64,000 bases of DNA, taken from positions 7,026 to 71,025 of the forward strand of contig NZ_SLWV01000020.1 in assembly GCF_004345705.1 (NCBI RefSeq). The letters are read 5' to 3'. The notes under the pieces were generated by a model, which worked only from the letters and a program-made list of their open reading frames with translations, had not been told where the DNA came from and made no database searches. Position 1 is the stretch's first letter; each line of letters starts with the position of its first letter. This DNA comes from Marinisporobacter balticus. GTDB taxonomy: Bacteria; Bacillota; Clostridia; Peptostreptococcales; Thermotaleaceae. Both the position numbers and the translations under genes were made by a program. Shown one piece after another: positions 53,249 through 62,252 of the stretch.

Positions 53249-53950
53249 ATGAATGTAATAACGATATCAGGCCCCCCTTCATCAGGGAAAACATCGATCA
53301 TATTAAAAACAATTCGTGTATTACATGAAAGAAAATTAAAGGTAGGGGTAGTAAAATTTGATTGTTTGTATACAAATGATGATATTTTATATAAAAAGGC
53401 AGGTGTTCCTGTTAAAAAAGGATTGTCAGGGTCTTTATGTCCAGATCATTATTTTGTAAGCAATATTGAAGAAGTCGTACAGTGGGGAAGAAAAGAAAAT
53501 TTAGATGTATTGATTACAGAAAGTGCAGGACTTTGTAATCGTTGCTCACCATATATTAAAGATATTAAAGCAATATGTGTGATAGATAATCTAAGTGGTA
53601 TCAATACACCTAAAAAGATTGGACCTATGTTAAAGTCAGCAGATATTGTGGTGATCACAAAAGGAGATATTGTATCGCAAGCAGAAAGAGAAGTATTTGC
53701 TTCAAAAGTACATTCAGTAAACCCTAAAGCAATCACGATGCATGTTAATGGCTTAACAGGTCAAGGCGCATTTGAACTCAGCACATTGTTGTATGATGAA
53801 AAAGAAGATATAGAAACAGTGAAAGGAAAAGAATTAAGGTTTTCCATGCCTTCAGCACTTTGTTCATATTGCCTAGGAGAAAAAAGAATTGGAGAAGACT
53901 ATCAAATGGGCAATGTAAGAAAACTGAAATTAGGTGATGAAAATGATTAA
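53249..53950 (+). CDS. HypB/UreG-like metallochaperone GTPase
   Basis: SIMIBI-class GTPase, 233 residues, with P-loop GPPSSGKTSIIL, switch-type ESAGLCNRC and nucleotide motif VVITKGDIVSQAE. Two Cys groups, CNRC (about 92-95) and CSYCLGEKRIGEDYQMGN in the C-terminal part, could carry metal. Related proteins deliver nickel to hydrogenase or urease; no such enzymes are nearby, so metal delivery or Fe-S work for the hcp group is more plausible. It lies 2 bp after the preceding gene, and overlaps the next by 8 bp. Confidence 0.8.
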   Translation: MNVITISGPPSSGKTSIILKTIRVLHERKLKVGVVKFDCLYTNDDILYKKAGVPVKKGLSGSLCPDHYFVSNIEEVVQWGRKENLDVLITESAGLCNRCSPYIKDIKAICVIDNLSGINTPKKIGPMLKSADIVVITKGDIVSQAEREVFASKVHSVNPKAITMHVNGLTGQGAFELSTLLYDEKEDIETVKGKELRFSMPSALCSYCLGEKRIGEDYQMGNVRKLKLGDEND

Positions 53951-54953
53951 TATAAAAGAGATAGAGGAAATGAAAATAAAAGAATTAGAGAAAAAATATC
54001 CTTTTGCAGTTTCATTTTTCGAAAATAACCATTTAAATCTAGAAGGATATGATGAATATACCTTTGAACAATATTTAAATCATTTTACAGAGGAAGAAAT
54101 AGAAGAATGGGCAATCGATATTGAAAGAATGAAAGTAGATTTTATTGTTTATATGAATCAAATGTTAGCATTTCTAGGAATAAAAGAAGCGGATCAAGTC
54201 AATTCTTTGACAATTATTGCGGGTAAGGATAAATATAGAGAAAAAGAACATTTTGAAACATTTACAATCCATAAAGGAGAAATTGTTTCAATCGTTGGGC
54301 CAACAGGTTCTGGTAAAAGTAGATTACTAGCGGATATAGAGTGGACTGCGAATAAAGATACACCTACAGAAAGAAGGATTTTGATTAATGATGAAATACC
54401 AGATAAAAAATGGAGATTCTCATCTTCTAATAAATTGGTTGCACAATTGTCTCAAAATATGAATTTTGTAATGGATTTAACGGTAATGGAGTTTATAGAA
54501 TTACATGCGAAAAGTAGGATGATTCAAAATGAACAAGAAGTTATCAAAAAAATCATTGATGCAGCAAATCATCTAGCGGGTGAAAAATTTGATTTAGATA
54601 CACCGATCACCAGCCTTAGTGGTGGACAATCCCGTGCTTTAATGATAGCAGATACAGCAATATTAAGCACATCGCCTATTGTTTTAATAGATGAAATAGA
54701 GAATGCAGGAATCGATAGAAAAAGAGCTTTAAATCTTCTTATTAATGAAGAAAAAATCGTACTCATGGCGACACATGATCCTACTTTAGCTTTAATGGCA
54801 GATAAGCGGATTGTCATTAAGAATGGAGGCATTCATAAAGTGATACAAACGAATGATCGTGAGAAAGAAGTATTAGTGGAATTAGAAAAAATGGACAAGA
54901 TGATAAGCACGTTTAGAGCCGATTTAAGAAAAGGTGAAATCTTGAAGAAATAA
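53943..54953 (+). CDS. ABC-type ATPase with ScdA-like N-terminal region
   Basis: A 336-residue ATPase without partner permease. The N-terminal about 70 residues (ELEKKYPFAVSFFENNHLNLEGYDEYTF, split here by KYP..FF) resemble the ScdA_N/DUF542 or DUF1858 helical domain linked to NO and Fe-S repair. The ABC domain has Walker A GPTGSGKSRLL, signature LSGGQSRALMIAD, Walker B IVLIDEIENAGI and H-loop MATHDPTLAL. Signature and Walker B are non-transporter-like (DEIENA). ATG 53943 has AGGTG at good distance; in-frame starts at 53934 and 53937 do not. Probable soluble ATPase acting with the GTPase and binding-like protein. Confidence 0.75.
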   Translation: MINIKEIEEMKIKELEKKYPFAVSFFENNHLNLEGYDEYTFEQYLNHFTEEEIEEWAIDIERMKVDFIVYMNQMLAFLGIKEADQVNSLTIIAGKDKYREKEHFETFTIHKGEIVSIVGPTGSGKSRLLADIEWTANKDTPTERRILINDEIPDKKWRFSSSNKLVAQLSQNMNFVMDLTVMEFIELHAKSRMIQNEQEVIKKIIDAANHLAGEKFDLDTPITSLSGGQSRALMIADTAILSTSPIVLIDEIENAGIDRKRALNLLINEEKIVLMATHDPTLALMADKRIVIKNGGIHKVIQTNDREKEVLVELEKMDKMISTFRADLRKGEILKK

Positions 54954-54974
54954 TTTAAAAAAAGGAGAATGAAA

Positions 54975-55049
54975 ATGCATGAAGGCTGTTTAGGAAGTTT
55001 TCAAACAGGAAAAGAAGTCGTAGACAAAGTTAGGATACCGAAATTATAA
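54975..55049 (+). CDS. Candidate 24-residue small protein before hcp
   Basis: A short frame, MHEGCLGSFQTGKEVVDKVR then IPKL, with AAAGGAG (54961-54967) at ideal spacing from ATG 54975. It lies 21 bp after the ABC ATPase and 61 bp before hcp, in the same direction. It has one cysteine and no membrane segment. It could be a real small protein, a leader peptide for hcp, or the remains of a longer gene. I know no homologue. Confidence 0.4.
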   Translation: MHEGCLGSFQTGKEVVDKVRIPKL

Positions 55050-55110
55050 ACAAGTTATTATATGATAAGCGTATAGAAAATATAAATGAAATAAAAAAGG
55101 GGGATTTTAT

Positions 55111-56757
55111 ATGCGTATGTTCTGTTATCAATGTCAAGAAGCAGCAAAAGGAACAGGCTGTACAATTAAAGGGGTTTGTGGTAAACCTGAAGAGGTTGCA
55201 AATTTACAAGATTTGATGATATACACGTTAAAAGGTATATCAGTAGTAGCGCAAGAAGGTGCAAAGGCGGACATTAAATTTAAAAAAGCAGATCATTATA
55301 CAATGAATGGTTTATTTATGACGATTACAAATGCTAATTTTGATGATGCTATGTTTATCGAAAAGATCAAAGAAGGCTTAGCTTTAAGAGAAGAAATGAA
55401 AAAAGAATTAAGCGACAAAGGTGTTGTACTGAATGATTTACATGATACAGCTACTTGGAGCGCCGAATCAGATGCAGCGATCAAAGCAAAAGCAGATTCT
55501 GTTGGCGTGGGTGTTTTAGCTACAGAAAATGAAGATGTTCGTTCTCTTAGAGAATTAATCATCTATGGGGTAAAAGGTATGGCAGCTTATGCAGAACATG
55601 CATATAATCTAGGAAAAGAAAATGATGAAATCTATAGATTTATTGCAAAAGCTTTAGTAGCAACATTAGATGATACGCTAAGCGCAGATGAATTGGTGGC
55701 ACTTACATTAGAAACAGGAAAATATGGTGTAGATGTAATGGCACTACTCGATGGTGCGAATACAGGTGCTTATGGAAATCCAGAAATAACTGAAGTAAAT
55801 ATTGGGGTTAGAAATAATCCAGCAGTTTTAATATCCGGTCACGATTTAAAAGATTTAGAGCAATTATTAAAACAAACACAAGGTAGCGGCGTAGATGTTT
55901 ATACACATGGAGAGATGTTACCCGCACACTATTATCCAGCATTTAAAAAATATGACAATTTTGTTGGAAACTATGGAAATGCATGGTGGAAGCAAAAAGA
56001 AGAATTTGAAACATTCAATGGGCCTATTCTTTTCACAACAAACTGTATCGTACCACCAAAAGCAGAACATATTGAAAGAATTTATACTACAGGGGCAACC
56101 GGTTACCCAGGATGTAAAGTGATTGTTGCAGATGAGAAGGGTGTAAAAGATTTCTCAGAAGTCATTGAACATGCGAAAAGATTAAGTGCACCTACAGAGA
56201 TTGAAACCGGTAAAATTGTCGGAGGATTTGCCCATGCACAAGTGTTTGCATTAGCGGATAAGGTGGTAGAGGCTGTAAAATCTGGTGCAATCAAAAAATT
56301 CTTTGTAATGGCGGGTTGCGATGGCAGAATGAAATCAAGAGATTATTATACTGAATTTGCAGCAAAACTACCAAAGGATACCGTAATTTTAACAGCAGGA
56401 TGTGCGAAATACCGTTATAATAAATTAAATTTAGGAGATATTGCTGGGATTCCGAGAGTCCTTGATGCAGGACAATGTAATGATTCTTATTCATTAGCAG
56501 TCATTGCGCTTAAACTAAAAGAAGTGTTTGAACTAAATGATATCAATGAATTACCAATCGCATACAATATCGCATGGTACGAGCAAAAGGCAGTTATTGT
56601 ATTACTTGCATTACTTTATCTTGGCGTAAAAAATATTAAGCTTGGACCAACATTACCCGTATTTTTATCACCGAATGTAGCAAAAATACTAGTTGAGACT
56701 TTTGGGATCAATGGAATAAATAATGTGGATGAAGATTTAGAACAATTCTTAGGATAA
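55111..56757 (+). CDS. hcp: Hybrid cluster protein Hcp (hydroxylamine/NO reductase)
   Basis: Redox enzyme with a hybrid [4Fe-2S-2O] cluster, implicated in NO and hydroxylamine reduction. The 548-residue protein has the strict-anaerobe N-terminal motif C-x2-C-x8-C-x5-C (Cys5, Cys8, Cys17, Cys23), and hybrid-cluster regions VLISGHDLKDLEQLL, THGEMLPAHYYP, TTNCIVPP and TAGCAKYRYNKL. Length fits class I. The start has GGGGG upstream. It is last in a group with regulator, binding-like protein, GTPase and ABC ATPase, and a terminator follows. Function is firm at family level, the physiological substrate being NO most likely. Confidence 0.95.
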   Translation: MRMFCYQCQEAAKGTGCTIKGVCGKPEEVANLQDLMIYTLKGISVVAQEGAKADIKFKKADHYTMNGLFMTITNANFDDAMFIEKIKEGLALREEMKKELSDKGVVLNDLHDTATWSAESDAAIKAKADSVGVGVLATENEDVRSLRELIIYGVKGMAAYAEHAYNLGKENDEIYRFIAKALVATLDDTLSADELVALTLETGKYGVDVMALLDGANTGAYGNPEITEVNIGVRNNPAVLISGHDLKDLEQLLKQTQGSGVDVYTHGEMLPAHYYPAFKKYDNFVGNYGNAWWKQKEEFETFNGPILFTTNCIVPPKAEHIERIYTTGATGYPGCKVIVADEKGVKDFSEVIEHAKRLSAPTEIETGKIVGGFAHAQVFALADKVVEAVKSGAIKKFFVMAGCDGRMKSRDYYTEFAAKLPKDTVILTAGCAKYRYNKLNLGDIAGIPRVLDAGQCNDSYSLAVIALKLKEVFELNDINELPIAYNIAWYEQKAVIVLLALLYLGVKNIKLGPTLPVFLSPNVAKILVETFGINGINNVDEDLEQFLG

Positions 56758-56807
56758 TTAGATTTGTATATAAATGAATTTAAGATTGTATTTTAATGAA
56801 TCATTTG

Positions 56808-56843
56808 AAAAAAGGAACTGAGCATGTGCGCAGTTCCTTTTTT
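56808..56843 (+). terminator. Terminator after hcp
   Basis: AAAAAAGGAACTG stem with CAGTTCCTTTTTT and a 10-nt loop; the stem's T-run serves as U-tract. Confidence 0.9.
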
Positions 56844-56967
56844 AGTGGTGAAGGTAAAGAAAGCGAAAAAAGTTTCTAAAATGATCAATAGATTGTACTA
56901 GTTATTTTACAGAAATTATTGTATAATAGACTTTGTTTTCTCATATATGGAATAAGGAGGTAATATC

Positions 56968-57642
56968 ATGAAAGGATTTATTATATATTTTTTACTATCA
57001 TCTATTACAGGAAATCCATTAATGGCATTTTTAGGGGTAATAATTATATATTCATTGATAGATAGATTTTATCTAGGGTTTTTACCTGATTTTACAAGGA
57101 TTTTTAGGAGAAATCGGCAAATGAAAAATAGCCTGAAGGAACTACAGGTAAACCCTCAAAATGCGTCTGCAACTTTTTCGATTGGCATATTGTATTTTGA
57201 GAAGAAAAAATATGAAGAGGCACTAAAATATTTGGAGCATCCTAAATTAAAAGATAATGAAACGGCTAACTTTTATTATTATATGGGCATGACTCTTATG
57301 AAATTGAAAAGAAGTGATGAAGGAAAAGACTATATTATGAAGGCATTAGAAGTCAATCCCCGCATAGGATATGGGTTGCCCTATATTGCGTTAATAGATC
57401 ATGAAATGGAAAAGTATGCACCGGATAGACATATCATCAATGATCTAGAAGAAAAAATTGAAAAATTTGCCAACACGGAAAATCTTTATAAGTTAGGGAG
57501 ACTATATAAAAAATTAGGAAATAAGGAAAAAGCGAAAAATTTATTTTCAAAAGCAATGGTTGAATATTCATATTGCCCTAAAGGGATAAGAAGGATTCAT
57601 CGGAAATGGGCAATCTTATCAAGAGTGTATAAAATCGTATAG
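56968..57642 (+). CDS. Membrane-anchored TPR protein
   Basis: A 224-residue protein with two closely spaced hydrophobic segments in the first 45 residues (FIIYFLLSSITG; LMAFLGVIIIYSLIDRFYL) and then three or more tetratricopeptide repeats in the cytosol (NASATFSIGILYFEKKKYEEALKY cut here as NASATFSIGILYFEKKKYEE; NFYYYMGMTLMKLKRSDEG; ENLYKLGRLYKKLGNKEKAK). It starts after AAGGAGG. No enzymatic motif. It is alone between two terminators and probably serves as a scaffold. Specific role unknown. Confidence 0.75.
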   Translation: MKGFIIYFLLSSITGNPLMAFLGVIIIYSLIDRFYLGFLPDFTRIFRRNRQMKNSLKELQVNPQNASATFSIGILYFEKKKYEEALKYLEHPKLKDNETANFYYYMGMTLMKLKRSDEGKDYIMKALEVNPRIGYGLPYIALIDHEMEKYAPDRHIINDLEEKIEKFANTENLYKLGRLYKKLGNKEKAKNLFSKAMVEYSYCPKGIRRIHRKWAILSRVYKIV

Positions 57643-57789
57643 TGAAAAGATTAAATTTAGCTTTGTATCTGATGATGAAAGGTTATTTTTTATAAAATAA
57701 TAGAAGAGAGAACAAAAAAGACTGTATTTTTCACACTATGTCCCCCCAATAATACATGGGGGAAAAGAAAAAAATAAGAATGGATATAT

Positions 57790-57832
57790 AAAGAGCGTAC
57801 GCAATCAATACTTGGTACGCTCCTTTTATATA
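57790..57832 (+). terminator. Bidirectional terminator between convergent genes
   Basis: Stem GAGCGTAC / GTACGCTC with a 15-nt loop, then CCTTTTATA on the + strand. The TPR gene ends upstream and the TerD gene ends downstream on the opposite strand. Confidence 0.7.
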
Positions 57833-57856
57833 ATCTTTATATATTTATATCATTTT

Positions 57857-59230
57857 TCAAGATACAAATTCTGCTGGATTAAGTAAGAGTTCTTGACAAA
57901 TTTCATGAACAATTCTTTTTTCTACGGGACTAAATTCTCCATCTGCAAACCCAATAGCGCAGCATAGTCGAACGATGAGGCGTGCTGCATCGGGTTTTGA
58001 TCTCATTTTCCCGATAGCTCTTAAGCCTTCTGCTTTACCTAACATAAAATCTGATTGTAGACGATTTGTATAATATTGAAAACGAGAAAGAACTGTATTG
58101 ATATCTATACCTTTCATTTCATCACTTGTGCTAAAATAGTTGATTAGACGTTCTCTTTCAGAAGAATCAATTACACCATCGGCAATGGCAACTAAAGCAC
58201 TGCCAGCAACTAATGCTTCCATTAAATCGGCGCCCTTGTAGCGGTTAACTACAGCTTTTGCGTTGTTAGCCTGTGTTTGTAGCCACTGGGATGTATTTGT
58301 GTTGCTAGATCCATTCCATCTGTCTTTACAATCAAGACATAAAAACTCTAGATTTTTACTACCAATGAATCCGCCTAGAAGACCCACTGGACCTAATAGA
58401 AGACTACCTACAACGGCTTTTCCAATTCCGAAGCCTTTTTTACCTGCTGTGACTCTTGAAGAATGGCATCGTGGACAGGTAAGGCCTGATTGTTGATGAT
58501 TATGTATTGGTTGTCCATACTGTGGTTGAACATAAGATGGTTGCTGGAAAGAGGACTGTTGATAGGTTGGAGAAACTGTGTTTGAAATGCTTGTACTATT
58601 GTTTTGTTGATAGATAGCATTCGATGGTGGGATAGATATAGCTGATTCTTCTTCTACCTCTAAGCCAAAGTTTTTACATAACGCCGCTAATCCGCCTTGG
58701 AATCCACTTCCTATTGCATTGAATTTCCATTCGCCTTGGTGGCGATACAATTCTGCTACAACAATAGCCGTTTCTACTGAAAAATCTCTCCCTAAATCAT
58801 ACTCAAGAAGGAGTTCGGAAGTATTTTGATCTAGAACGCGTATGTATGCATTCGATATTTGTCCAAAATTTTGACCTTTCTTTTGGGCATCGTTTATTGT
58901 AATCGTAAAAGCGATTCTTTCAATACTTAAAGGAATGAGAGAAAGGTCAACGGTAATTTGTTCATCGTCTCCAGATCCAGAACCTGTTTTGTTATCACCA
59001 CTGTGTGTGACAGAACCTTGCCCGCCACTGCGGTTGTTATAAAAGATAAAATCCGCTTCGCTACTTACAGTAGCAGAACGATTGAGTAGGAAAGCTGAAG
59101 CATCTAAATCGAAGTTAAATTGGCTTGAACCTTGATTGATATCCCAACCAAGACCAATAATGAGGTTTTTTAAATCTGGATTTTTTTTCGTCAAATCTAC
59201 TTTTTGTCCTTTACTAAGTTTTACTGCCAT
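57857..59230 (-). CDS. TerD domain, zinc ribbon and TerB-like fusion protein
   Basis: A 457-residue protein of the tellurium-resistance/stress family. The N-terminal about 190 residues are a TerD domain (LSKGQKVDLTKKNP; FNFDLDASAFLL; HSGDNKTGSGSGDDEQI; EWKFNAIGSGFQGGLAAL) with the Ca-binding Asp-rich loops. A Gln/Ser-rich linker (about 205-245) leads to a zinc ribbon (CPRCHSS ... CLDCKDRW) with a glycine-rich hydrophobic stretch between the pairs, and the C-terminal 130 residues resemble TerB (GVIDSSERERLINYFS; GFADGEFSPVEKRIVHEI). Start ATG at 59230 follows GGTAGG. Function is stress-related at best. Confidence 0.85.
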   Translation of the reverse strand: MAVKLSKGQKVDLTKKNPDLKNLIIGLGWDINQGSSQFNFDLDASAFLLNRSATVSSEADFIFYNNRSGGQGSVTHSGDNKTGSGSGDDEQITVDLSLIPLSIERIAFTITINDAQKKGQNFGQISNAYIRVLDQNTSELLLEYDLGRDFSVETAIVVAELYRHQGEWKFNAIGSGFQGGLAALCKNFGLEVEEESAISIPPSNAIYQQNNSTSISNTVSPTYQQSSFQQPSYVQPQYGQPIHNHQQSGLTCPRCHSSRVTAGKKGFGIGKAVVGSLLLGPVGLLGGFIGSKNLEFLCLDCKDRWNGSSNTNTSQWLQTQANNAKAVVNRYKGADLMEALVAGSALVAIADGVIDSSERERLINYFSTSDEMKGIDINTVLSRFQYYTNRLQSDFMLGKAEGLRAIGKMRSKPDAARLIVRLCCAIGFADGEFSPVEKRIVHEICQELLLNPAEFVS

Positions 59231-59429
59231 TTTTTATACCTACCTTTCTTTATTTGTTTAGCAATAAGAAAAAATAACAAGTAAGATGGGTGCCCTTATT
59301 TCTAAGGATCCCTTATAGGATACATGATTATTTATCCTAAATATGGAATAGTCTAATTATATAGTACACTAATATAGGTAAGAAACAAAGGTAGAATTTT
59401 GAAAAAGTTATGAATCATCTTATGAGGTA

Positions 59430-59458
59430 TTTACAAACTTTTATTTAACATGTACGAT
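59430..59458 (+). promoter_or_regulatory. Possible promoter of the exonuclease gene
   Basis: TTTACA (59430-59435), 17-bp spacer, TACGAT (59453-59458), 67 bp before the start. The remainder of the divergent gap 59231-59524 must also hold the TerD gene promoter on the minus strand, which I could not define. Confidence 0.35.
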
Positions 59459-59524
59459 AAATTGTAAAACGTTTGTAGAAACGAAAGAAATATGCTATAT
59501 AAGAATAAGGAAGGAGCATCTATT

Positions 59525-60061
59525 ATGTATGATATGAATGAAGAATATATAGTCGTAGATATTGAAACAACAGGATTAAGCTATAAAAATGGTGCTGAAA
59601 TCATAGAAGTAGGAGCAGTAAAAATTGTTGATGGCAAAATTTTAGAAAGAAGAGGGTCCTTGATTCGGTTTCATGGAGAAATGGATCCATTTGCTTTTAA
59701 AGCACATGGAATTACAAGAGAAATGACAAAGGATCAACCGAATCTAGAAGAGGTACTACCTAGAATTAGAAAATATATAGGGGATAATATTGTTGTTTGT
59801 CATAATGCAAAATTTGATGTACCTTTTATGAATCATTATTTTAAAAAATTAGATTTGCCGCTAATAGATCGGAGTATATGTACGCTAAAGGCTTTAACTA
59901 AATTAAAAAAAGAAGGATTATATAAGGGGATTAATAATAAATTAGATGCGGCTTGTGCTTATTATGGTATAGAACTTAAAAATTATCATAGAGCATCTTG
60001 GGATGCAAAAGCTACGGCAGAATTGTTTTTGAAAATAGCAGCAATAATAGATAGAGTTTGA
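59525..60061 (+). CDS. DnaQ-like DEDDh 3'-5' exonuclease
   Basis: A 178-residue exonuclease domain protein. ExoI is VVDIETTGL (Asp and Glu metal ligands), ExoII is VVCHNAKFDVPFMN, and ExoIII is HRASWDAKATAELF with the catalytic His and final Asp. This is the PolC/DinG-type proofreading fold without polymerase part. The start is ATG 59525, preceded by AAGGAAGGAG; a frame beginning at 59492 lacks a ribosome site. It may act in DNA repair or RNA end processing. Confidence 0.88.
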   Translation: MYDMNEEYIVVDIETTGLSYKNGAEIIEVGAVKIVDGKILERRGSLIRFHGEMDPFAFKAHGITREMTKDQPNLEEVLPRIRKYIGDNIVVCHNAKFDVPFMNHYFKKLDLPLIDRSICTLKALTKLKKEGLYKGINNKLDAACAYYGIELKNYHRASWDAKATAELFLKIAAIIDRV

Positions 60062-60240
60062 TTTTTTTAAAGGGGAAAATTTCATCTGTAAATATTGTAA
60101 AGTATAGAAAGATAGAAAATCTTAAAGGGATTATAGATGAAATGCAGTATTTATTAAGAAACGAAGAAAATGTAAATAAAAAATATTTAGAGAAGATAGA
60201 GGTATATGTTGGAATAAAAGAAAATTTAGAAAAATTATGA
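60058..60240 (+). CDS. Doubtful 60-residue hypothetical ORF
   Basis: A Lys/Glu-rich frame from TTG 60058, overlapping the exonuclease stop. An AAAGGGG lies inside its first codons (60068-60074) with no good start behind it. The C-terminal half could form a helix (NVNKKYLEKIEVYVGIKENLE). It may be expressed from an alternative start or be chance. No homologue is known to me. Confidence 0.25.
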   Translation: MIFLKGKISSVNIVKYRKIENLKGIIDEMQYLLRNEENVNKKYLEKIEVYVGIKENLEKL

Positions 60241-60345
60241 AAAAGATAAAGATGGAAAAAAGAATACATAGTAGGACATTATATGATAGAAATATTATTG
60301 GAATTTGAAAATACTGTGGGTATAATTTAATAGGAGGTGAGATGC

Positions 60346-61215
60346 TTGAAAAATAGATTTGTTATTTTAATGCTAGTATGTTGCTTTGTTATTTTACAAG
60401 GAAAGAATATTGTGATGGCTGAATATGCATCGATAGTATCAGTAGATTTACACAATAGTACTTTAGATTCAACGATATCAGATGTATCTTACATGGATGA
60501 AAGTGTTAGAACAAGACAAGAATATCCTAGTTTAAATAATTCTAAATGGGCTGGCAAGAAATTCGTAACATTTGGGGATTCTATTACATGGTATGATGGA
60601 AACCGTTATATTAATACGCATATAGAAAAAGGTCAATTAGCTAAAGGATATCAAAGCTATATGAGAGAAAGATTAGGTTGTATTATCGACAATCAGGGGG
60701 TAAGTGGATATAACATGACGGAGATATGGATGAATCGTATAAGTGGTTTTGACTTTGATAAGGTTGATGCCGTAACAATAACAAGCGGAGCGAATGACCA
60801 CAAAAATGGCATTTTACCTGGCGTAGTATTACCAATAGGCTCTACATTTGATGTAAATACCTATGCAGGAGCAATTCAAGCATCAGTTGAAAAAATAATC
60901 ATTGAAAATCCTGACGCAAAAATATTTCTCATTACACCCGTTCAAGGTTGGTATAATGAAAAGAATACAACAAATGTACCAGGTCCGTATAATATGGAAA
61001 TGACGATCAGTAAGGATTATGTTGATGTAATGAAAGAAATAGGATTATTATATGGGTTACCTGTATGTGATTTATTTAATTTAACAGGAATAAATGATCT
61101 GACAAGACCTACATTTATAGGGGATAAAGAAACAATGCCATATTACTTGCATCCGACGAATAAAGGGTACGAGCGGATGGCAGAAATTTTAATCCCATTT
61201 TTAGGGAATGATTAA
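60346..61215 (+). CDS. Secreted SGNH/GDSL hydrolase
   Basis: A 289-residue exported esterase-like protein. The start is best taken as TTG 60346, 5-6 bp after AGGAGGTGA; GTG 60337 lies inside that site. A signal peptide (NRFVILMLVCCFVILQG) leads to a mature domain with block I TFGDSITW, a Gly block GVSGYNMTEI, block III SGANDHKNG and block V YYLHPTNKGYERM. The catalytic Asp of the usual DxxHP is replaced by Tyr, so activity may rely on a Ser-His dyad or differ. Probable target is an ester on cell-wall sugars or lipids. It stands alone. Confidence 0.82.
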   Translation: MKNRFVILMLVCCFVILQGKNIVMAEYASIVSVDLHNSTLDSTISDVSYMDESVRTRQEYPSLNNSKWAGKKFVTFGDSITWYDGNRYINTHIEKGQLAKGYQSYMRERLGCIIDNQGVSGYNMTEIWMNRISGFDFDKVDAVTITSGANDHKNGILPGVVLPIGSTFDVNTYAGAIQASVEKIIIENPDAKIFLITPVQGWYNEKNTTNVPGPYNMEMTISKDYVDVMKEIGLLYGLPVCDLFNLTGINDLTRPTFIGDKETMPYYLHPTNKGYERMAEILIPFLGND

Positions 61216-61449
61216 TTGCATAAGGCATATTTAAAAGATAAACTATATAAATCGTGATAATGACTTTACACGATGCTTGTAATATTTATTAAAGCAGAAT
61301 TATGGGGGATTATTTATAAACAAATAGAAAGTGATTGGAAATATTTATCTGTGGCGCATAAAAATAGCTATAAATTTCTTAATATTTGATATAATGTATA
61401 TAAGGACTAAAGAACTATATGTGATATTTTGGTTTAGGGAGGGGATAAG

Positions 61450-62130
61450 GTGAAATTTAAAAGTAATACCTTTAAAACAAATGAATCGATGGGTAGAAGA
61501 TATTCTTTCAAAGAAGAAATCGCCAATAGTATATCCCATGGCATTGGCATCCTGTTTAGTGTTGTAACTTTGACAATACTCTTGGTTTATGCCATATGGG
61601 AAAAAAAACCTATTTCAATCACAGGGTTTAGTATATATGGGGTTTGTTCCATTTGCTTATATGTTGCGTCAACGCTCTACCACAGTTTTCAAAAAGAAAG
61701 AGTCAAAAGAATTCTTAGAGTATTTGATCATTCATCTATATTTTTATGTATAGCGGGTACATATACTCCCGTTGCGTTGCTTGCTATGGATGGATATTGG
61801 CGAATTGGGATTTTAATATCTGTTTGGAGCATTGCTTTGATTGGGATTTTATTTAAGATTTTTACTTTTAATAAGTTTGAAAAGTATAAGGTAGTTTCTT
61901 TAGCTTTATATATCCTGATGGGATGGGTGGTGGTGATTGCTGTAAAGCCTATGCTTGAGATGGTTCCTATTGGTTTTTTTATGTGGCTTTTGGCAGGTGG
62001 CATCATATATACCGTAGGCGCAATTTTTTATGCTTTCAAAAAAATTCCATATAATCATGCGATTTGGCATGTTTTCGTTTTAGCGGGTAGTGTGGTGCAT
62101 TTTTTAGGTATTTTTAGATACCTTGCTTAG
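61450..62130 (+). CDS. Hemolysin III / TrhA family membrane protein
   Basis: A 226-residue protein of the HlyIII/progestin-adipoQ receptor superfamily with about seven transmembrane helices. The conserved sites are NSISHGIGILFS, STLYHSFQ, FDHSSIFLCIAGTYTP and HAIWHVFVLAGSVVHF, whose histidines form the zinc site. Starts with GTG 61450 after GGGAGGGG. In bacteria the family helps keep membrane fluidity or lipid balance; the haemolysin name is historical. The gap 61216-61449 holds a TATAAT at 61390-61395 and no gene. Confidence 0.92.
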   Translation: MKFKSNTFKTNESMGRRYSFKEEIANSISHGIGILFSVVTLTILLVYAIWEKKPISITGFSIYGVCSICLYVASTLYHSFQKERVKRILRVFDHSSIFLCIAGTYTPVALLAMDGYWRIGILISVWSIALIGILFKIFTFNKFEKYKVVSLALYILMGWVVVIAVKPMLEMVPIGFFMWLLAGGIIYTVGAIFYAFKKIPYNHAIWHVFVLAGSVVHFLGIFRYLA

Positions 62131-62224
62131 AATCGCTACTTTTTTCTGGATCAGCGTTCGCATTGACACTTGTTTTGATATTTCTTGTGCGATAAATTTT
62201 ATAGTATAGATGGAAGTAAAGAAA

Positions 62225-62252
62225 AAGGAAGAAACGAAGAAGGTCCTTCCTT
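62225..62252 (-). terminator. Probable terminator of the beta-CASP nuclease gene
   Basis: Read on the minus strand, AAGGAAG and CTTCCTT form a stem around a 14-nt loop, followed by TTTCTTTA. It overlaps the stop codon of the gene. Confidence 0.4.

Noticed and set aside
56103..56494. Reverse-strand frames inside hcp
   Set aside because: Antisense to conserved hybrid-cluster motifs.
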